DNA of 44,485 nucleotides, from contig NZ_QKYN01000128.1 in NCBI RefSeq assembly GCF_003258295.1, positions 203 to 44,687 on the forward strand. Direction: 5' to 3'. Below are positions 7,794 through 15,830 of the stretch, one piece after another. The stretch's first letter is position 1, and each line of letters begins with the position of its first letter. A program made the position numbers and the translations under genes. The notes under the pieces are model-generated. The model was not told where the DNA came from, ran no database searches, and saw only the letters and a list, made by a program, of their open reading frames with translations. The stretch is from Streptacidiphilus pinicola. Lineage in GTDB: Bacteria; Actinomycetota; Actinomycetes; Streptomycetales; Streptomycetaceae.

Positions 7794-8996
7794 TCAGGCC
7801 ACGGGGGCGTCGAAGTCGATCGGGTAGCGGAACTGCCAGAGACGGCTCTCGGGCTTCGCCAGCTTGAACATGATCGGCAGCAGCGCGTCGCGGATCACCC
7901 GGGCGACCGGGCCAGCCGCCTTGCGGGCGTTGGTCCGGGCTGTCTCCTTGATGATCTTCTCGACCCGCGGGCGGCGCAGCTCCTCGTAGCGGGCGAGCGC
8001 CTGCGGCAGCGGCAGGTCCCGCAGGCAGCGGGCGAGCTCGACCGCGCTCTCGGCGGCCAGCGAGGCGCCCTGGCCGGAGCTGGAGGAGGGCGCGTGCGCG
8101 GCGTCGCCGGTGAGAACCATGCGCCCCCGGCTCCAGGTGACGTCCGGCGACATGTTCTCCGTGCTGCCCGCGAAGAGCATCGTCTTCGGGTCGGTGGCGG
8201 CCAGCATCTGCTCGGCCGGGGTGTCGTCCTCGGAGCAGAGCTGACGCAGGTGCTCGATCCAGTAGGCGGCGCCGCGCTCGCGCTGCTCGCCCACGGAGAG
8301 CGCCTGCGGGACGGGGAGGTTGACGAACCAGATGCCGGTGCCGTCGTCGAAGACCTGCCAGGCGAAGAAGCAGCGCTTGCCGAAGGTCATGTGCATCCAC
8401 CCCTTGGTGGGCGACACGTCGGCGACGGTGACCATGGCGCCGAAGCCGGCGGTGCCGGCGAACTGGGGCTCGGGGGCGTTCGGGTCGATCAGCCGGCGGA
8501 CCGTGGACCGCACGCCGTCGGCGCCGATCAGCACGTCCGCGGTGGCGGTGGTGCCGTCCTCGAAGTGGGCGGTGACGCCGTCCGCGTCCTCGGTCGCCCG
8601 CACGATGCGCTTGCCGTAGACGGTGGGGACCCCGCGCTCCTCGGCGGCCTGGCGCAGGGCGCCGAACAGCTCGGCGCGCATCACGAAGCGGGTCGGGTCG
8701 ATGCCGGGCAGGGTGCCGAACTCGGCCAGCTTCTTGCCGTTCCAGCTGTGCAGGACGAGGCCGCTCGTCGCGGTGCTGACCGCGCGGACCGCGTCGCCGA
8801 CGCCGATCGCGTCGAAGGCCTGGAAGCCGTTGGGGGCGAGGCCCATGCCCCCGCCGACGTTCTCGGCGGGGCCGTCGTACGCCTCGTAGATCGTCGCCTC
8901 GATGCCTGCCCGCTGGAGGGCCATCGCGGTGACGGGGCCGGCGATACCACCGCCGATGACCGGTGCGGAGCGAACCTTGCCAGTCGTGGTGTCCAT
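7794..8996 (-). CDS. FAD-dependent aromatic-type monooxygenase (group A)
   Basis: The 400-residue product has the Rossmann FAD motif GGGIAGPVTAMALQRAG (about 15-31), with E38 in EAYDG as ribose ligand, the second FAD motif ADVLIGADGVRSTVRR (DG motif) and the C-terminal GDAAHAPSSSSGQGASLAAESA motif. These are the three hallmarks of p-hydroxybenzoate-hydroxylase-like enzymes, which use NAD(P)H and O2 to hydroxylate small molecules. The substrate cannot be told. The ATG at 8996 is only 6 bases from the -10, so the transcript is likely leaderless. The promoter is covered by a striking repeated operator. Confidence 0.88.
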   Translation of the reverse strand: MDTTTGKVRSAPVIGGGIAGPVTAMALQRAGIEATIYEAYDGPAENVGGGMGLAPNGFQAFDAIGVGDAVRAVSTATSGLVLHSWNGKKLAEFGTLPGIDPTRFVMRAELFGALRQAAEERGVPTVYGKRIVRATEDADGVTAHFEDGTTATADVLIGADGVRSTVRRLIDPNAPEPQFAGTAGFGAMVTVADVSPTKGWMHMTFGKRCFFAWQVFDDGTGIWFVNLPVPQALSVGEQRERGAAYWIEHLRQLCSEDDTPAEQMLAATDPKTMLFAGSTENMSPDVTWSRGRMVLTGDAAHAPSSSSGQGASLAAESAVELARCLRDLPLPQALARYEELRRPRVEKIIKETARTNARKAAGPVARVIRDALLPIMFKLAKPESRLWQFRYPIDFDAPVA

Positions 8997-9002
8997 GGAT
9001 TG

Positions 9003-9032
9003 ATAGTTGCATTGAAACTAGTTCACTGTCAA
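9003..9032 (-). promoter_or_regulatory. Promoter of the monooxygenase gene
   Basis: On the minus strand a consensus TTGACA -35 (complement of 9027-9032), an 18-bp spacer and AACTAT -10 (complement of 9003-9008) precede the ATG by 6 bases. This is the clearest sigma-70-type promoter in the window. Confidence 0.6.
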
Positions 9033-9035
9033 CTA
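9004..9035. promoter_or_regulatory. Double palindromic operator TAGTT-N7-AACTA (x2)
   Basis: TAGTT (9004-9008), AACTA (9016-9020), TAGTT (9019-9023) and AACTA (9031-9035) form two successive palindromes of identical half-site and spacing that share TA in the middle. The array spans the monooxygenase -35 and -10 and ends 25 bp before the divergent gene at 9061. MarR- and TetR-type repressors use sites of this size; no such regulator is encoded next to it. Confidence 0.65.
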
Positions 9036-9060
9036 CTGGCATTGTGAGTAGGGTGGTTCC

Positions 9061-10185
9061 ATGGGGATTCGCAAGCTCGACGACCGTGCCCTCAGCCGGG
9101 CCTTGATGGCACGTCAGGTCCTGCTGGCCCGCGAGCGGCGCGCGCCGCTGGAGCTGGTCCGGCACCTCGTCGGGATGCAGTCCCAGATCCCGCAGAATCC
9201 CTACACCGCCCTCTGGTCCCGCGCCGACGGTTTCGACGCGGCGTCGGCGTCGGCCCTGCTGGCCGCCCGCGAGACGGTGCGCCTGTCCACGCTGCGCGGG
9301 ACGATCCACCTGCACGACGTCGAGGACGCCCTGCTGCTGCGCGCCTTCTGCCAGAGGGTGCACGAGGCGACGCCGTTCGGGGAGCAGGTCGTCTTCCGCA
9401 AGCAGCTCGCCGGCATCGAGCCCGAGCAGCTGTGGGAGGCGGGACGCACGCTGCTGGAGGAGACGCCGCGCACCCCCGCCGCGCTCGGCAAGGTGCTGGC
9501 CGAGCGCTACCCGGGCTACGAGCCGAGCGCGCTCAGCACGGCCGTCCGCTACAAGTTGTCCCTGGTGCAGGTGACCCCGCGCGGGGAGTGGGGGCGCAGC
9601 CAGGCGGCGACGCTGACCACCGTCGAGGCCTGGCTCGGCCGCCCGCAGCGGGTGCCGGACGCGGCCGCCGTCGAGGCGCTGGTGCTGCGCTACCTGGCCG
9701 CCTTCGGGCCCGCGAGCGTGGCGGACATGCAGCACTGGTGCGGGGTGACCCGGCTCGCCGAGGTCTTCGAGCGGCTGCGGCCCCGCCTCGCCGTCTTCGC
9801 CGACGCGACCACCGGCCGCGAGCTGTTCGACCTGCCCGACGCGCCGCGTCCCGACCCGGACACCCCGGCGCCGCCGCGCTTCCTGCCGGACTACGACAAC
9901 GTGCTGATCGGGCACGAGAACCGGGCCCGGGTGCTGGACGAGGAGGCGCGGGTGCGGCTGTTCGCCAACAACAACGGCTATCGGCCCGCGCTGCTGCTCG
10001 ACGGCCGCGTCGGTGGGACCTGGTCCTTCGCCCGGCCCGGGCGCAAGGGCGAGCCGGCCGTCCTCGACGTCGAGCTCTTCGGCCCCCGGTCGGCCGCCGA
10101 GCGCGCCGCGATCGAGGCCGAGGCCGCCGACCTGCTGACTTTCCTCGCGCCGCAGGCGTCGACAGGCGACGTCCGCCTCCACTGA
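9061..10185 (+). CDS. Winged-helix DNA-binding protein of the HTH_42 / AlkZ-like family
   Basis: The 374-residue product fits the HTH_42 family (PF06224), which includes the DNA glycosylases AlkZ and AlkX (YcaQ) that unhook bulky or cross-linked alkyl adducts. Seen here: an N-terminal winged helix, the LVGMQSQIPQNPY segment (about 39-51) carrying a QxQ pair where AlkZ has its catalytic QxQ, LSTLRGTIHLH, and a C-terminal region with FLPDYDNVLIGHENR and NNNGYRPALLLDGRVGGTW, characteristic of the family. AGGGTGG precedes the ATG. Being divergent from the monooxygenase across a shared operator hints at co-regulation. Activity is not demonstrable from sequence. Confidence 0.82.
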   Translation: MGIRKLDDRALSRALMARQVLLARERRAPLELVRHLVGMQSQIPQNPYTALWSRADGFDAASASALLAARETVRLSTLRGTIHLHDVEDALLLRAFCQRVHEATPFGEQVVFRKQLAGIEPEQLWEAGRTLLEETPRTPAALGKVLAERYPGYEPSALSTAVRYKLSLVQVTPRGEWGRSQAATLTTVEAWLGRPQRVPDAAAVEALVLRYLAAFGPASVADMQHWCGVTRLAEVFERLRPRLAVFADATTGRELFDLPDAPRPDPDTPAPPRFLPDYDNVLIGHENRARVLDEEARVRLFANNNGYRPALLLDGRVGGTWSFARPGRKGEPAVLDVELFGPRSAAERAAIEAEAADLLTFLAPQASTGDVRLH

Positions 10186-10267
10186 GAGGGGGTCCAGGGC
10201 GTAGGATCAACAGTTCCCTTTTCCGGGAGGGAGCCGCACCAGCCCACGTTTCACCCGAGGGGAACTC

Positions 10268-12577
10268 TTGGCCTCGCCCACCCGTCCGTCCGATCACAGA
10301 GCCGACGAGTCACTGATCGACCGCGAGATCGCGGTGGAGCAGGCACACCTCGACACGGTCTACCGGCGCCTCGGCGAGAAGCTCGCCGAGGCGGAGTTCC
10401 TGCTCGACGACGCCAACAGCAAGTCCCACGCCGGCACCCCCGGCGCGCTGGCCGAGCGCGACGCGCAGGTCTACCAGGCCGGACGCCACCTGCAGCGGCT
10501 CACCAACGAGTTCGAGGACTTCCTCTTCGGCCGGATCGACCTGCAGCAGCCGGACCGTCCGGAGGAGGACGGCTTCCCCTCGCAGACCCCGCTCGACCCC
10601 GCCGACCCGAACATCGCCGAGACCCTGCACGTCGGCCGGATGGGCGTGCTCGACGCCGAGTATGGCCCGCTGGTCATCGACTGGCGCGCGCCCGCCGCCG
10701 CGCCGTTCTACCGGGCCACCCCGCGCCAGCCGGGACGCGTGCTGCGCCGCCGGGTGATCCGCTCGCGCGGCCGCAAGGTGCTCGGCGTCGAGGACGACCT
10801 GCTCCGCCCCGACCTGGAGCCGCGCCTCTCCGGCGAGCCGATCGCCGTCGTCGGCGACGGCGCGCTGATGGCGACGCTCGGGCGGGCCCGCGGCCACTCG
10901 ATGCGCGACATCGTCTCCTCCATCCAGCAGGAGCAGGACGAGGTCATCCGGGCCCAGGCCGCCGGCGCCACGCTGGTCACCGGCGGTCCCGGCACCGGCA
11001 AGACCGCCGTCGCCCTGCACCGCGCCGCCTACCTGCTCTACCACGACCGCCGCCGCTACGCGGGCGGCATCCTCGTGGTCAGCCCGACCGCGCTGCTCGT
11101 CTCCTACACCGAGGGCGTGCTGCCCGCGCTGGGCGAGGAGGGCCAGGTCGCCATCCGTGCCATCGGCGGCCTGCTCGACGGCGAGGACGCCGACCGCTAC
11201 GACACCCCCGAGACGGCCCGGATCAAGGGCTCCTCGCGGATGCTGCCGCTGCTGCGCCGCGCGGCCCGGGCCGGCCTGGACGGCCCGGACACCCCCTCGC
11301 AGTTGCGCGTCGTCGCTCAGGGCGAGGTGCTGCGGCTGGACGCGGACGCGCTGCGCAACCTTCGCCGCACGGTGCTGGGCGGCACCACGCCCGTCAACCT
11401 GCTGCGTCCGCGCGCCCGCCGGATGTTGCTGGACGCGCTCTGGACCCGGCTGCAGCGCGGCCGTCCGGCGCCCGCCGACCGCTACGAGCGCGAGGAGCAG
11501 GCCCGCCAGCGGGAGAGCTTCGACGAGTACGTGGCCGACGAGGACGTGTTCCTCGACTTCCTGGACGCCTGGTGGCCCGCGGTCACCCCGCGCCGGGTGC
11601 TCGCCGTCCTCGCCGACCAGCGCCGGCTCGGCGGTCTGGCCCGCGGCGCGTTCAGCCGCGCCGAGCTGCGGATGCTCTCCGACTCGTGGCGGCACCTGGA
11701 CCGCCGGGGCCGCGGCGGGGTCTCCGTCGCCGACGTGGCGCTTCTCGACGAGCTGCAGACGCTGCTCGGCGAGCCGTACAAGCCGCGGGTGCGCGAGGTC
11801 GACCCGATGGACCTGCTGACCGGCCTGGACGAGGTCACCACCTTCGGCGACCGCCAGCGCCGCGAGCAGGAGCAGCGCAGCGCCGCGGCCGCCGCCGAGC
11901 GGCGCGACTACGCGCACGTCATCGTGGACGAGGCCCAGGACCTGACCCCGATGCAGTGGCGCATGGTGGGCCGCCGCGCCCGGAACGCCACCTGGACCAT
12001 CGTCGGCGACCCGGCGCAGTCCTCGTGGATCGACCCGGCCGAGGCGCAGGCCGCGATGGACGAGACGCTGGCCGGGAAGCCGCGCCGGCGGTTCACGCTG
12101 ACCACCAACTACCGCAACCCGGCCGAGATCGCCGAGGTCGCCTCGCGGATCCTGGCCCAGGCCGCGCCGGGGACGGAGCCGCCGGTGGCGGTGCGTTCGA
12201 CCGGCGTCGAGCCGCGCTTCGCCGCCGTCGCGGCCGAGGGGGAGCTGGGCGCGGCCGCCCGCGCGGAGGTGCGACGGCTGCTGGACGAGGTCGAGGGCAC
12301 GGTCGGCATCGTCGTGCCGATGGACCGGCGCGAGGAGGCGCGCGGCTGGATCGCGGGCCTCGGCGAGCGCGCGGTCGCGCTCGGCAGCCTGGAGGCCAAG
12401 GGCCTGGAGTACGACGCCACCGTGGTCGCCGACCCGTCGGGGATCGCGGGGGAGTCGGAGGCGGGCCTGCGCGTCCTCTACGTCGCGCTGACGCGCGCCA
12501 CGCAGCGGCTCACCGTGCTGAGCGGTCCGCTGGACCTGCCCGACTCCGCGGGCGTCCCGGCGCTGCTGCACGGCTGA
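10268..12577 (+). CDS. HelD-like superfamily 1 helicase (RNA polymerase-associated)
   Basis: 769 residues. An N-terminal coiled-coil region (about 15-85, DREIAVEQAHLDTVYRRLGEKLAEAEF) is followed by a UvrD-like ATPase: Walker A GGPGTGKTA (about 239-247), Walker B VIVDEAQDLTP, motif III WTIVGDPAQSSW, motif IV TTNYRNP and motif VI VLYVALTRATQRL. The coiled coil plus split SF1 core is diagnostic of HelD proteins, which bind RNA polymerase, release it from nucleic acid and in some actinomycetes (HelR) protect it from rifamycins. The start is the rare TTG at 10268, supported by GAGGGG 6-9 bases upstream; no better ATG or GTG precedes the coiled coil. A terminator follows 17 bp after the stop. Confidence 0.88.
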   Translation: MASPTRPSDHRADESLIDREIAVEQAHLDTVYRRLGEKLAEAEFLLDDANSKSHAGTPGALAERDAQVYQAGRHLQRLTNEFEDFLFGRIDLQQPDRPEEDGFPSQTPLDPADPNIAETLHVGRMGVLDAEYGPLVIDWRAPAAAPFYRATPRQPGRVLRRRVIRSRGRKVLGVEDDLLRPDLEPRLSGEPIAVVGDGALMATLGRARGHSMRDIVSSIQQEQDEVIRAQAAGATLVTGGPGTGKTAVALHRAAYLLYHDRRRYAGGILVVSPTALLVSYTEGVLPALGEEGQVAIRAIGGLLDGEDADRYDTPETARIKGSSRMLPLLRRAARAGLDGPDTPSQLRVVAQGEVLRLDADALRNLRRTVLGGTTPVNLLRPRARRMLLDALWTRLQRGRPAPADRYEREEQARQRESFDEYVADEDVFLDFLDAWWPAVTPRRVLAVLADQRRLGGLARGAFSRAELRMLSDSWRHLDRRGRGGVSVADVALLDELQTLLGEPYKPRVREVDPMDLLTGLDEVTTFGDRQRREQEQRSAAAAAERRDYAHVIVDEAQDLTPMQWRMVGRRARNATWTIVGDPAQSSWIDPAEAQAAMDETLAGKPRRRFTLTTNYRNPAEIAEVASRILAQAAPGTEPPVAVRSTGVEPRFAAVAAEGELGAAARAEVRRLLDEVEGTVGIVVPMDRREEARGWIAGLGERAVALGSLEAKGLEYDATVVADPSGIAGESEAGLRVLYVALTRATQRLTVLSGPLDLPDSAGVPALLHG

Positions 12578-12594
12578 CGCGGCGCCAGACGAGA

Positions 12595-12625
12595 GAGGCT
12601 CCCCACCGGTGCGGTGGGGAGCCTC
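12595..12625 (+). terminator. Terminator of the HelD-like gene
   Basis: A 14-bp perfect stem (12595-12608 with 12612-12625), loop GTG, followed by ACTTGAT. Confidence 0.85.
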
Positions 12626-12892
12626 ACTTGATGCTCCGTCTAGTACGACACCGACCCGCCATGCTCGCCTCGCGGCAAGTGGTCCCTCTGAGGGACGAAG
12701 GTTGGGCCCGGGGGCTTGGATCGAGCCGGTGTCGCACAGCCAGAGTAACAAACGCCTCCTGGAACGCATTCCCCCCGGCCGAGGAAGTCCGCTGTGGAAC
12801 TATATTTCCGCCTACCGACAAGTAGGTGCGACGATCAGAGCGACTCCATGTTGGTGAAGCACAGCGTGCGGTACAGGAAGAAGGCAACGTCG
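12626..12892. other. Intergenic region upstream of the malic enzyme gene
   Basis: No supported gene. It contains TATATT (12801-12806), a possible -10, and just downstream the inverted repeat CCTAC/GTAGG (12811-12815 and 12822-12826) that would lie in the early leader of the malic enzyme mRNA. GAAGAAGG precedes the ATG at 12893. Confidence 0.4.
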
Positions 12893-14344
12893 ATGACGGC
12901 GGTTCCCAGTGTCTCCAACTCGATCACGGTGCGCCTGGAGGTCCCGGCCCGCGGCAACGCAGTGAGCCAGATCACCACCTCGGTGGAGTCCGCCGGCGGC
13001 ACCGTCACCGGTCTCGACGTCACCGCCTCCGGCATGGAGTCGCTGCGCATCGACGTCACCATCGCGGCCGTGTCGGTGGCCCACGCCGAGGAGATCGTCG
13101 AGAAGCTGCGCACCATCGAGGGCATCAGCATCGGCAAGGTCTCCGACCGGACCTTCCTGATGCACCTCGGCGGCAAGATCGAGATGTCCTCCAAGCTGCC
13201 GATCCGCAACCGTGACGACCTCTCGATGATCTACACCCCGGGTGTCGCCCGCGTCTGCATGGCGATCGCCGAGAACCCCGAGGACGCCCGCCGCCTCACC
13301 ATCAAGCGCAACAGCGTCGCCGTGGTCACCGACGGCTCCGCGGTGCTGGGCCTGGGCAACATCGGCCCCAAGGCCGCGCTGCCGGTCATGGAGGGCAAGG
13401 CGGCCCTGTTCAAGCGCTTCGCCGGCATCGACGCCTGGCCGCTCTGCCTGGACACCCAGGACACCGACGAGATCGTCGCCATCGTCAAGGCGATCGCGCC
13501 CGGCTTCGCCGGCATCAACCTGGAGGACATCTCCGCGCCGCGCTGCTTCGAGATCGAGGCGCGCCTGCGCGAGGCCCTCGACATCCCCGTCTTCCACGAC
13601 GACCAGCACGGCACCGCCATCGTCGTCCTCGCCGCGCTGATGAACGCGCTGGAGGTCGTCGGCAAGCACATCGGCGACGTCCGCGTCGTCATGTCCGGCG
13701 CGGGCGCGGCCGGCACCGCGATCCTGCGGCTGCTGATGGCCGCGGGCGTGCGGCACGCCACCGTCGCGGACGTGAAGGGCGTCGTCCACCTGGGCCGCGA
13801 CGACCTGAACGAGTCGCTGCGCTGGATCGCCGAGAACACCAACCGCAGCAACCGCACCGGCTCGCTCAAGGAGGCCGTGCGCGGCGCCGACGTCTTCATC
13901 GGCGTCTCCGCCCCCAACGTCCTGGACGGCGAGGACATCGCCGCCATGGCCGAGGACGCCATCGTCTTCGCGCTGGCCAACCCGGACCCCGAGGTCGACC
14001 CGGCCGTCGCCCGGCAGACCGCCGCGGTGGTCGCCACCGGCCGCAGCGACTTCCCCAACCAGATCAACAACGTGCTGGTCTTCCCGGGTGTCTTCCGCGG
14101 CCTGCTCGACGCGCAGAGCCGCACCGTCAACACCGAGATGATGCTGGCCGCGTCGCGGGCGCTGGCCGCGACGGTGGGTGCGGAGGAGCGCAACGCCAAC
14201 TACATCATCCCCTCCGTCTTCCACGCCGACGTGGCCAAGACCGTCGCCGCGGCGGTCCGCGAGGCCGCCGTGGCGGCCGGTACGGCGCAGGTGACGACGG
14301 GTTCCACCGGCGAGACGGGTTCCTTCCCGCACCTGCAGGACTGA
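12893..14344 (+). CDS. NAD-dependent malic enzyme (malate oxidoreductase) with N-terminal ACT domain
   Basis: Oxidatively decarboxylates malate to pyruvate with NAD(P)+, linking the TCA cycle to pyruvate. The 483-residue product has an ACT-like domain (about 8-85, ITVRLEVPARGNAVSQITTSVE), then the malic domain (MIYTPGVARVCMAIAE; RNSVAVVTDGSAVLGLGNIGP), metal-site residues in GINLEDISAPRCFEIE and HDDQHGTA, and the NAD-binding domain (VVMSGAGAAGTAI). It closely resembles S. coelicolor SCO2951 as I remember it, which has the same ACT fusion and is NAD-specific. The ATG at 12893 is preferred to the upstream ATG at 12794, because the extra residues do not look like protein sequence and an RBS precedes 12893. 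Confidence 0.93.
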   Translation: MTAVPSVSNSITVRLEVPARGNAVSQITTSVESAGGTVTGLDVTASGMESLRIDVTIAAVSVAHAEEIVEKLRTIEGISIGKVSDRTFLMHLGGKIEMSSKLPIRNRDDLSMIYTPGVARVCMAIAENPEDARRLTIKRNSVAVVTDGSAVLGLGNIGPKAALPVMEGKAALFKRFAGIDAWPLCLDTQDTDEIVAIVKAIAPGFAGINLEDISAPRCFEIEARLREALDIPVFHDDQHGTAIVVLAALMNALEVVGKHIGDVRVVMSGAGAAGTAILRLLMAAGVRHATVADVKGVVHLGRDDLNESLRWIAENTNRSNRTGSLKEAVRGADVFIGVSAPNVLDGEDIAAMAEDAIVFALANPDPEVDPAVARQTAAVVATGRSDFPNQINNVLVFPGVFRGLLDAQSRTVNTEMMLAASRALAATVGAEERNANYIIPSVFHADVAKTVAAAVREAAVAAGTAQVTTGSTGETGSFPHLQD

Positions 14345-14728
14345 GCGTTCCGCGAGCGTTCACCCGACCCTGGTGGAGCAGCGCGCACCCCGGCGCTGAC
14401 CTGCGTTTGGGGCCACCCGACCGCAACCGATACGGTGTGCCCCGGCGCGTCGTTTACGACACTTCGGGAAACGTCCGCCTAGAGTGACCGGCGGGAGTCC
14501 CATAAGCGCACGCGGGAGCGTGCTGCTGTTCGTGTGACTCTCGCGGGTGCCGGATTCGCTTTCCCGGCGGCTATGGGGGCAGGATTCGTGCTCAGGCACA
14601 GCCCCTATCGTCTGCCGGGTCGCCATCGCAGCCAGCGCAGGCTGCTCGATGGCTCGGCTCGGCAGCCGAGGCGGCGGTCCTCCGGGGCAGCCGAGGATCG
14701 CAACGCGACAGACCACAATGGAGTACAC
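14345..14728. other. Long leader/promoter region of the HU gene
   Basis: 384 bases without a supported gene. TAGAGT (in CGCCTAGAGTGACC, about 14479) is a candidate -10. A perfect hairpin CTCGGCT-CGGC-AGCCGAG lies at 14653-14670 in the presumed 5' leader. GGAG is found 5 bases before the HU ATG. The forward frame open upstream of the ATG has no protein-like features. Confidence 0.4.
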
Positions 14729-15010
14729 ATGAACCGCAGCGAGCTGGTGGCCGCGCTCTCCGAGCGCGCCGAGGTGACCCGCAAGGACGCCGACGCCGTC
14801 CTTTCGGCCTTCGCCGAGATCGTCGGCGACGTCGTCGCCAAGGGCGACGAGAAGGTCACCATCCCCGGCTTCCTGACCTTCGAGCGCACCCACCGTGCGG
14901 CTCGGACCGCCCGCAACCCGCAGACCGGCGACCCGATCCAGATCCCGGCCGGCTACAGCGTCAAGGTCTCCGCGGGCTCGAAGCTGAAGGAGTCCGCCAA
15001 GGGCAAGTGA
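14729..15010 (+). CDS. hup: HU-family nucleoid-associated DNA-binding protein
   Basis: A 93-residue histone-like protein: MNRSELVAALSERAEVTRKDADAVLSAF is the helical dimerisation part, GDEKVTIPGFLTFE is the strand region, and RTARNPQTGDPIQIPA is the DNA-bending arm with its conserved RNPxTG and Pro. It compacts and bends DNA as a homodimer. By synteny (between malic enzyme and murA) it corresponds to HupA of S. coelicolor, the short vegetative HU, rather than HupS with a histone-H1-like tail. The start at 14729 gives the family N-terminus. A terminator follows. Confidence 0.95.
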   Translation: MNRSELVAALSERAEVTRKDADAVLSAFAEIVGDVVAKGDEKVTIPGFLTFERTHRAARTARNPQTGDPIQIPAGYSVKVSAGSKLKESAKGK

Positions 15011-15037
15011 GCCCCTGGCGTGCACAACGCATGGCAG

Positions 15038-15072
15038 AGCCGGCCGTTCCGCTACCCGCGGGGCGGTCGGCT
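15038..15072 (+). terminator. Terminator of hup
   Basis: A 15-bp stem (15038-15052 with 15058-15072) including three G-T wobbles, 5-base loop, followed by CTTGCTTTACT. Confidence 0.7.
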
Positions 15073-15089
15073 CTTGCTTTACTGAGCGG

Positions 15090-15827
15090 ATGTCATCCGC
15101 CGAGATCGATCACCGGATCGTGTCGTTCCTGTCCGCGTTCGCCCGCCGACAGGCCGCCGGGACGACCGACTTCCCGGGCGGCTTCGCGGTCCGCGACGAC
15201 GCCTACGCGCGCTCGCACGAGCACAACCAGCTGGTCGTCGAGGGAGAGACCGATCCGTCCCTGCTGGCGGCCTTCCAGCGGCCGCAGATCACCGTGCTGT
15301 CGGAGGCGGTGGGGGAGGACTGCGCGCCGGCGCTGGCGGCGGCCGGATACGACCACCGGGTCCACGTGGTGATGGTCCACCAGGGCCCGCGTCCCGCCCC
15401 TGCGGCGCGTGCGGTGCGGGTGACCGTCGACGACCTGCGCACGCCCCTCACGGGCCGGATGCGCGGCTGGATGCCGGACGCCGACGAGGAGACGCTCCGT
15501 CACCTCGTCGACCGCCGTGCCGCGCGTCTGCGCGGCGCGCCGGAGGTCCACTTCCTCGCCGCCCGCGACGAAGCCGGCGCCGTCGCCGCCTGGGGTGACC
15601 TCTACTACGACCGGGTGTCGGGCCTAGCCCAATTGGAGGATCTCGTCACGGCGGAGACCCATCTCCGCCAGGGCCACGCCACGACCGTCCTCGCCACGGC
15701 TCTCCACCACGCGGCGGACGCGGAGCTCTTCTTCCTCGTCGCCGACCCCGCCGACTGGCCCCAGCACTGGTACGCCCGGCGGGGTTTCGTCCCCGCCGGG
15801 CGTATGCACGTGTTCACACGGACGTAG
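15090..15827 (+). CDS. GNAT-family N-acetyltransferase
   Basis: 245 residues. The C-terminal half fits a GNAT fold: VHFLAARDEAGAVAAWGDLYYD (strands 2-4), AQLEDLVTAETHLRQGHATTVLATALHHA, where RQGHAT takes the place of the Q/RxxGxG/A acetyl-CoA loop, and AELFFLVADPADWPQHWYARRGFVPAGR, the typical YxxxGF end. The N-terminal 100 residues form a second, degenerate GNAT-like half (LVVEGETDPSLL). It acetylates an unknown amine. It is convergent with murA, the two stops being only 3 bp apart, with no terminator between. Confidence 0.78.
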   Translation: MSSAEIDHRIVSFLSAFARRQAAGTTDFPGGFAVRDDAYARSHEHNQLVVEGETDPSLLAAFQRPQITVLSEAVGEDCAPALAAAGYDHRVHVVMVHQGPRPAPAARAVRVTVDDLRTPLTGRMRGWMPDADEETLRHLVDRRAARLRGAPEVHFLAARDEAGAVAAWGDLYYDRVSGLAQLEDLVTAETHLRQGHATTVLATALHHAADAELFFLVADPADWPQHWYARRGFVPAGRMHVFTRT

Positions 15828-15830
15828 TGC

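Noticed and set aside
7203..8996. Start of a RiPP or natural-product cluster (flavoprotein decarboxylase plus monooxygenase)
   Set aside because: The pair is compatible with such pathways, but no precursor peptide, lanthipeptide synthase, PKS/NRPS or transporter gene adjoins it.
10186..10267. Rifamycin-associated element upstream of the HelD-like gene
   Set aside because: No GGGGCTTGC...GCAAGCCCC-type inverted repeat is present; only a normal -10-like TAGGAT and an RBS.
12636..12660. GTCTAG near 12640 as a second DasR-like site
   Set aside because: Only the central six bases match and the flanks do not; it lies just after a terminator with no fitting gene.
14534..14728. N-terminal extension of HU from the upstream in-frame ATG at 14534
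   Set aside because: The added residues are unlike HU and contain the leader hairpin; the ATG at 14729 has an RBS and gives the standard HU start.
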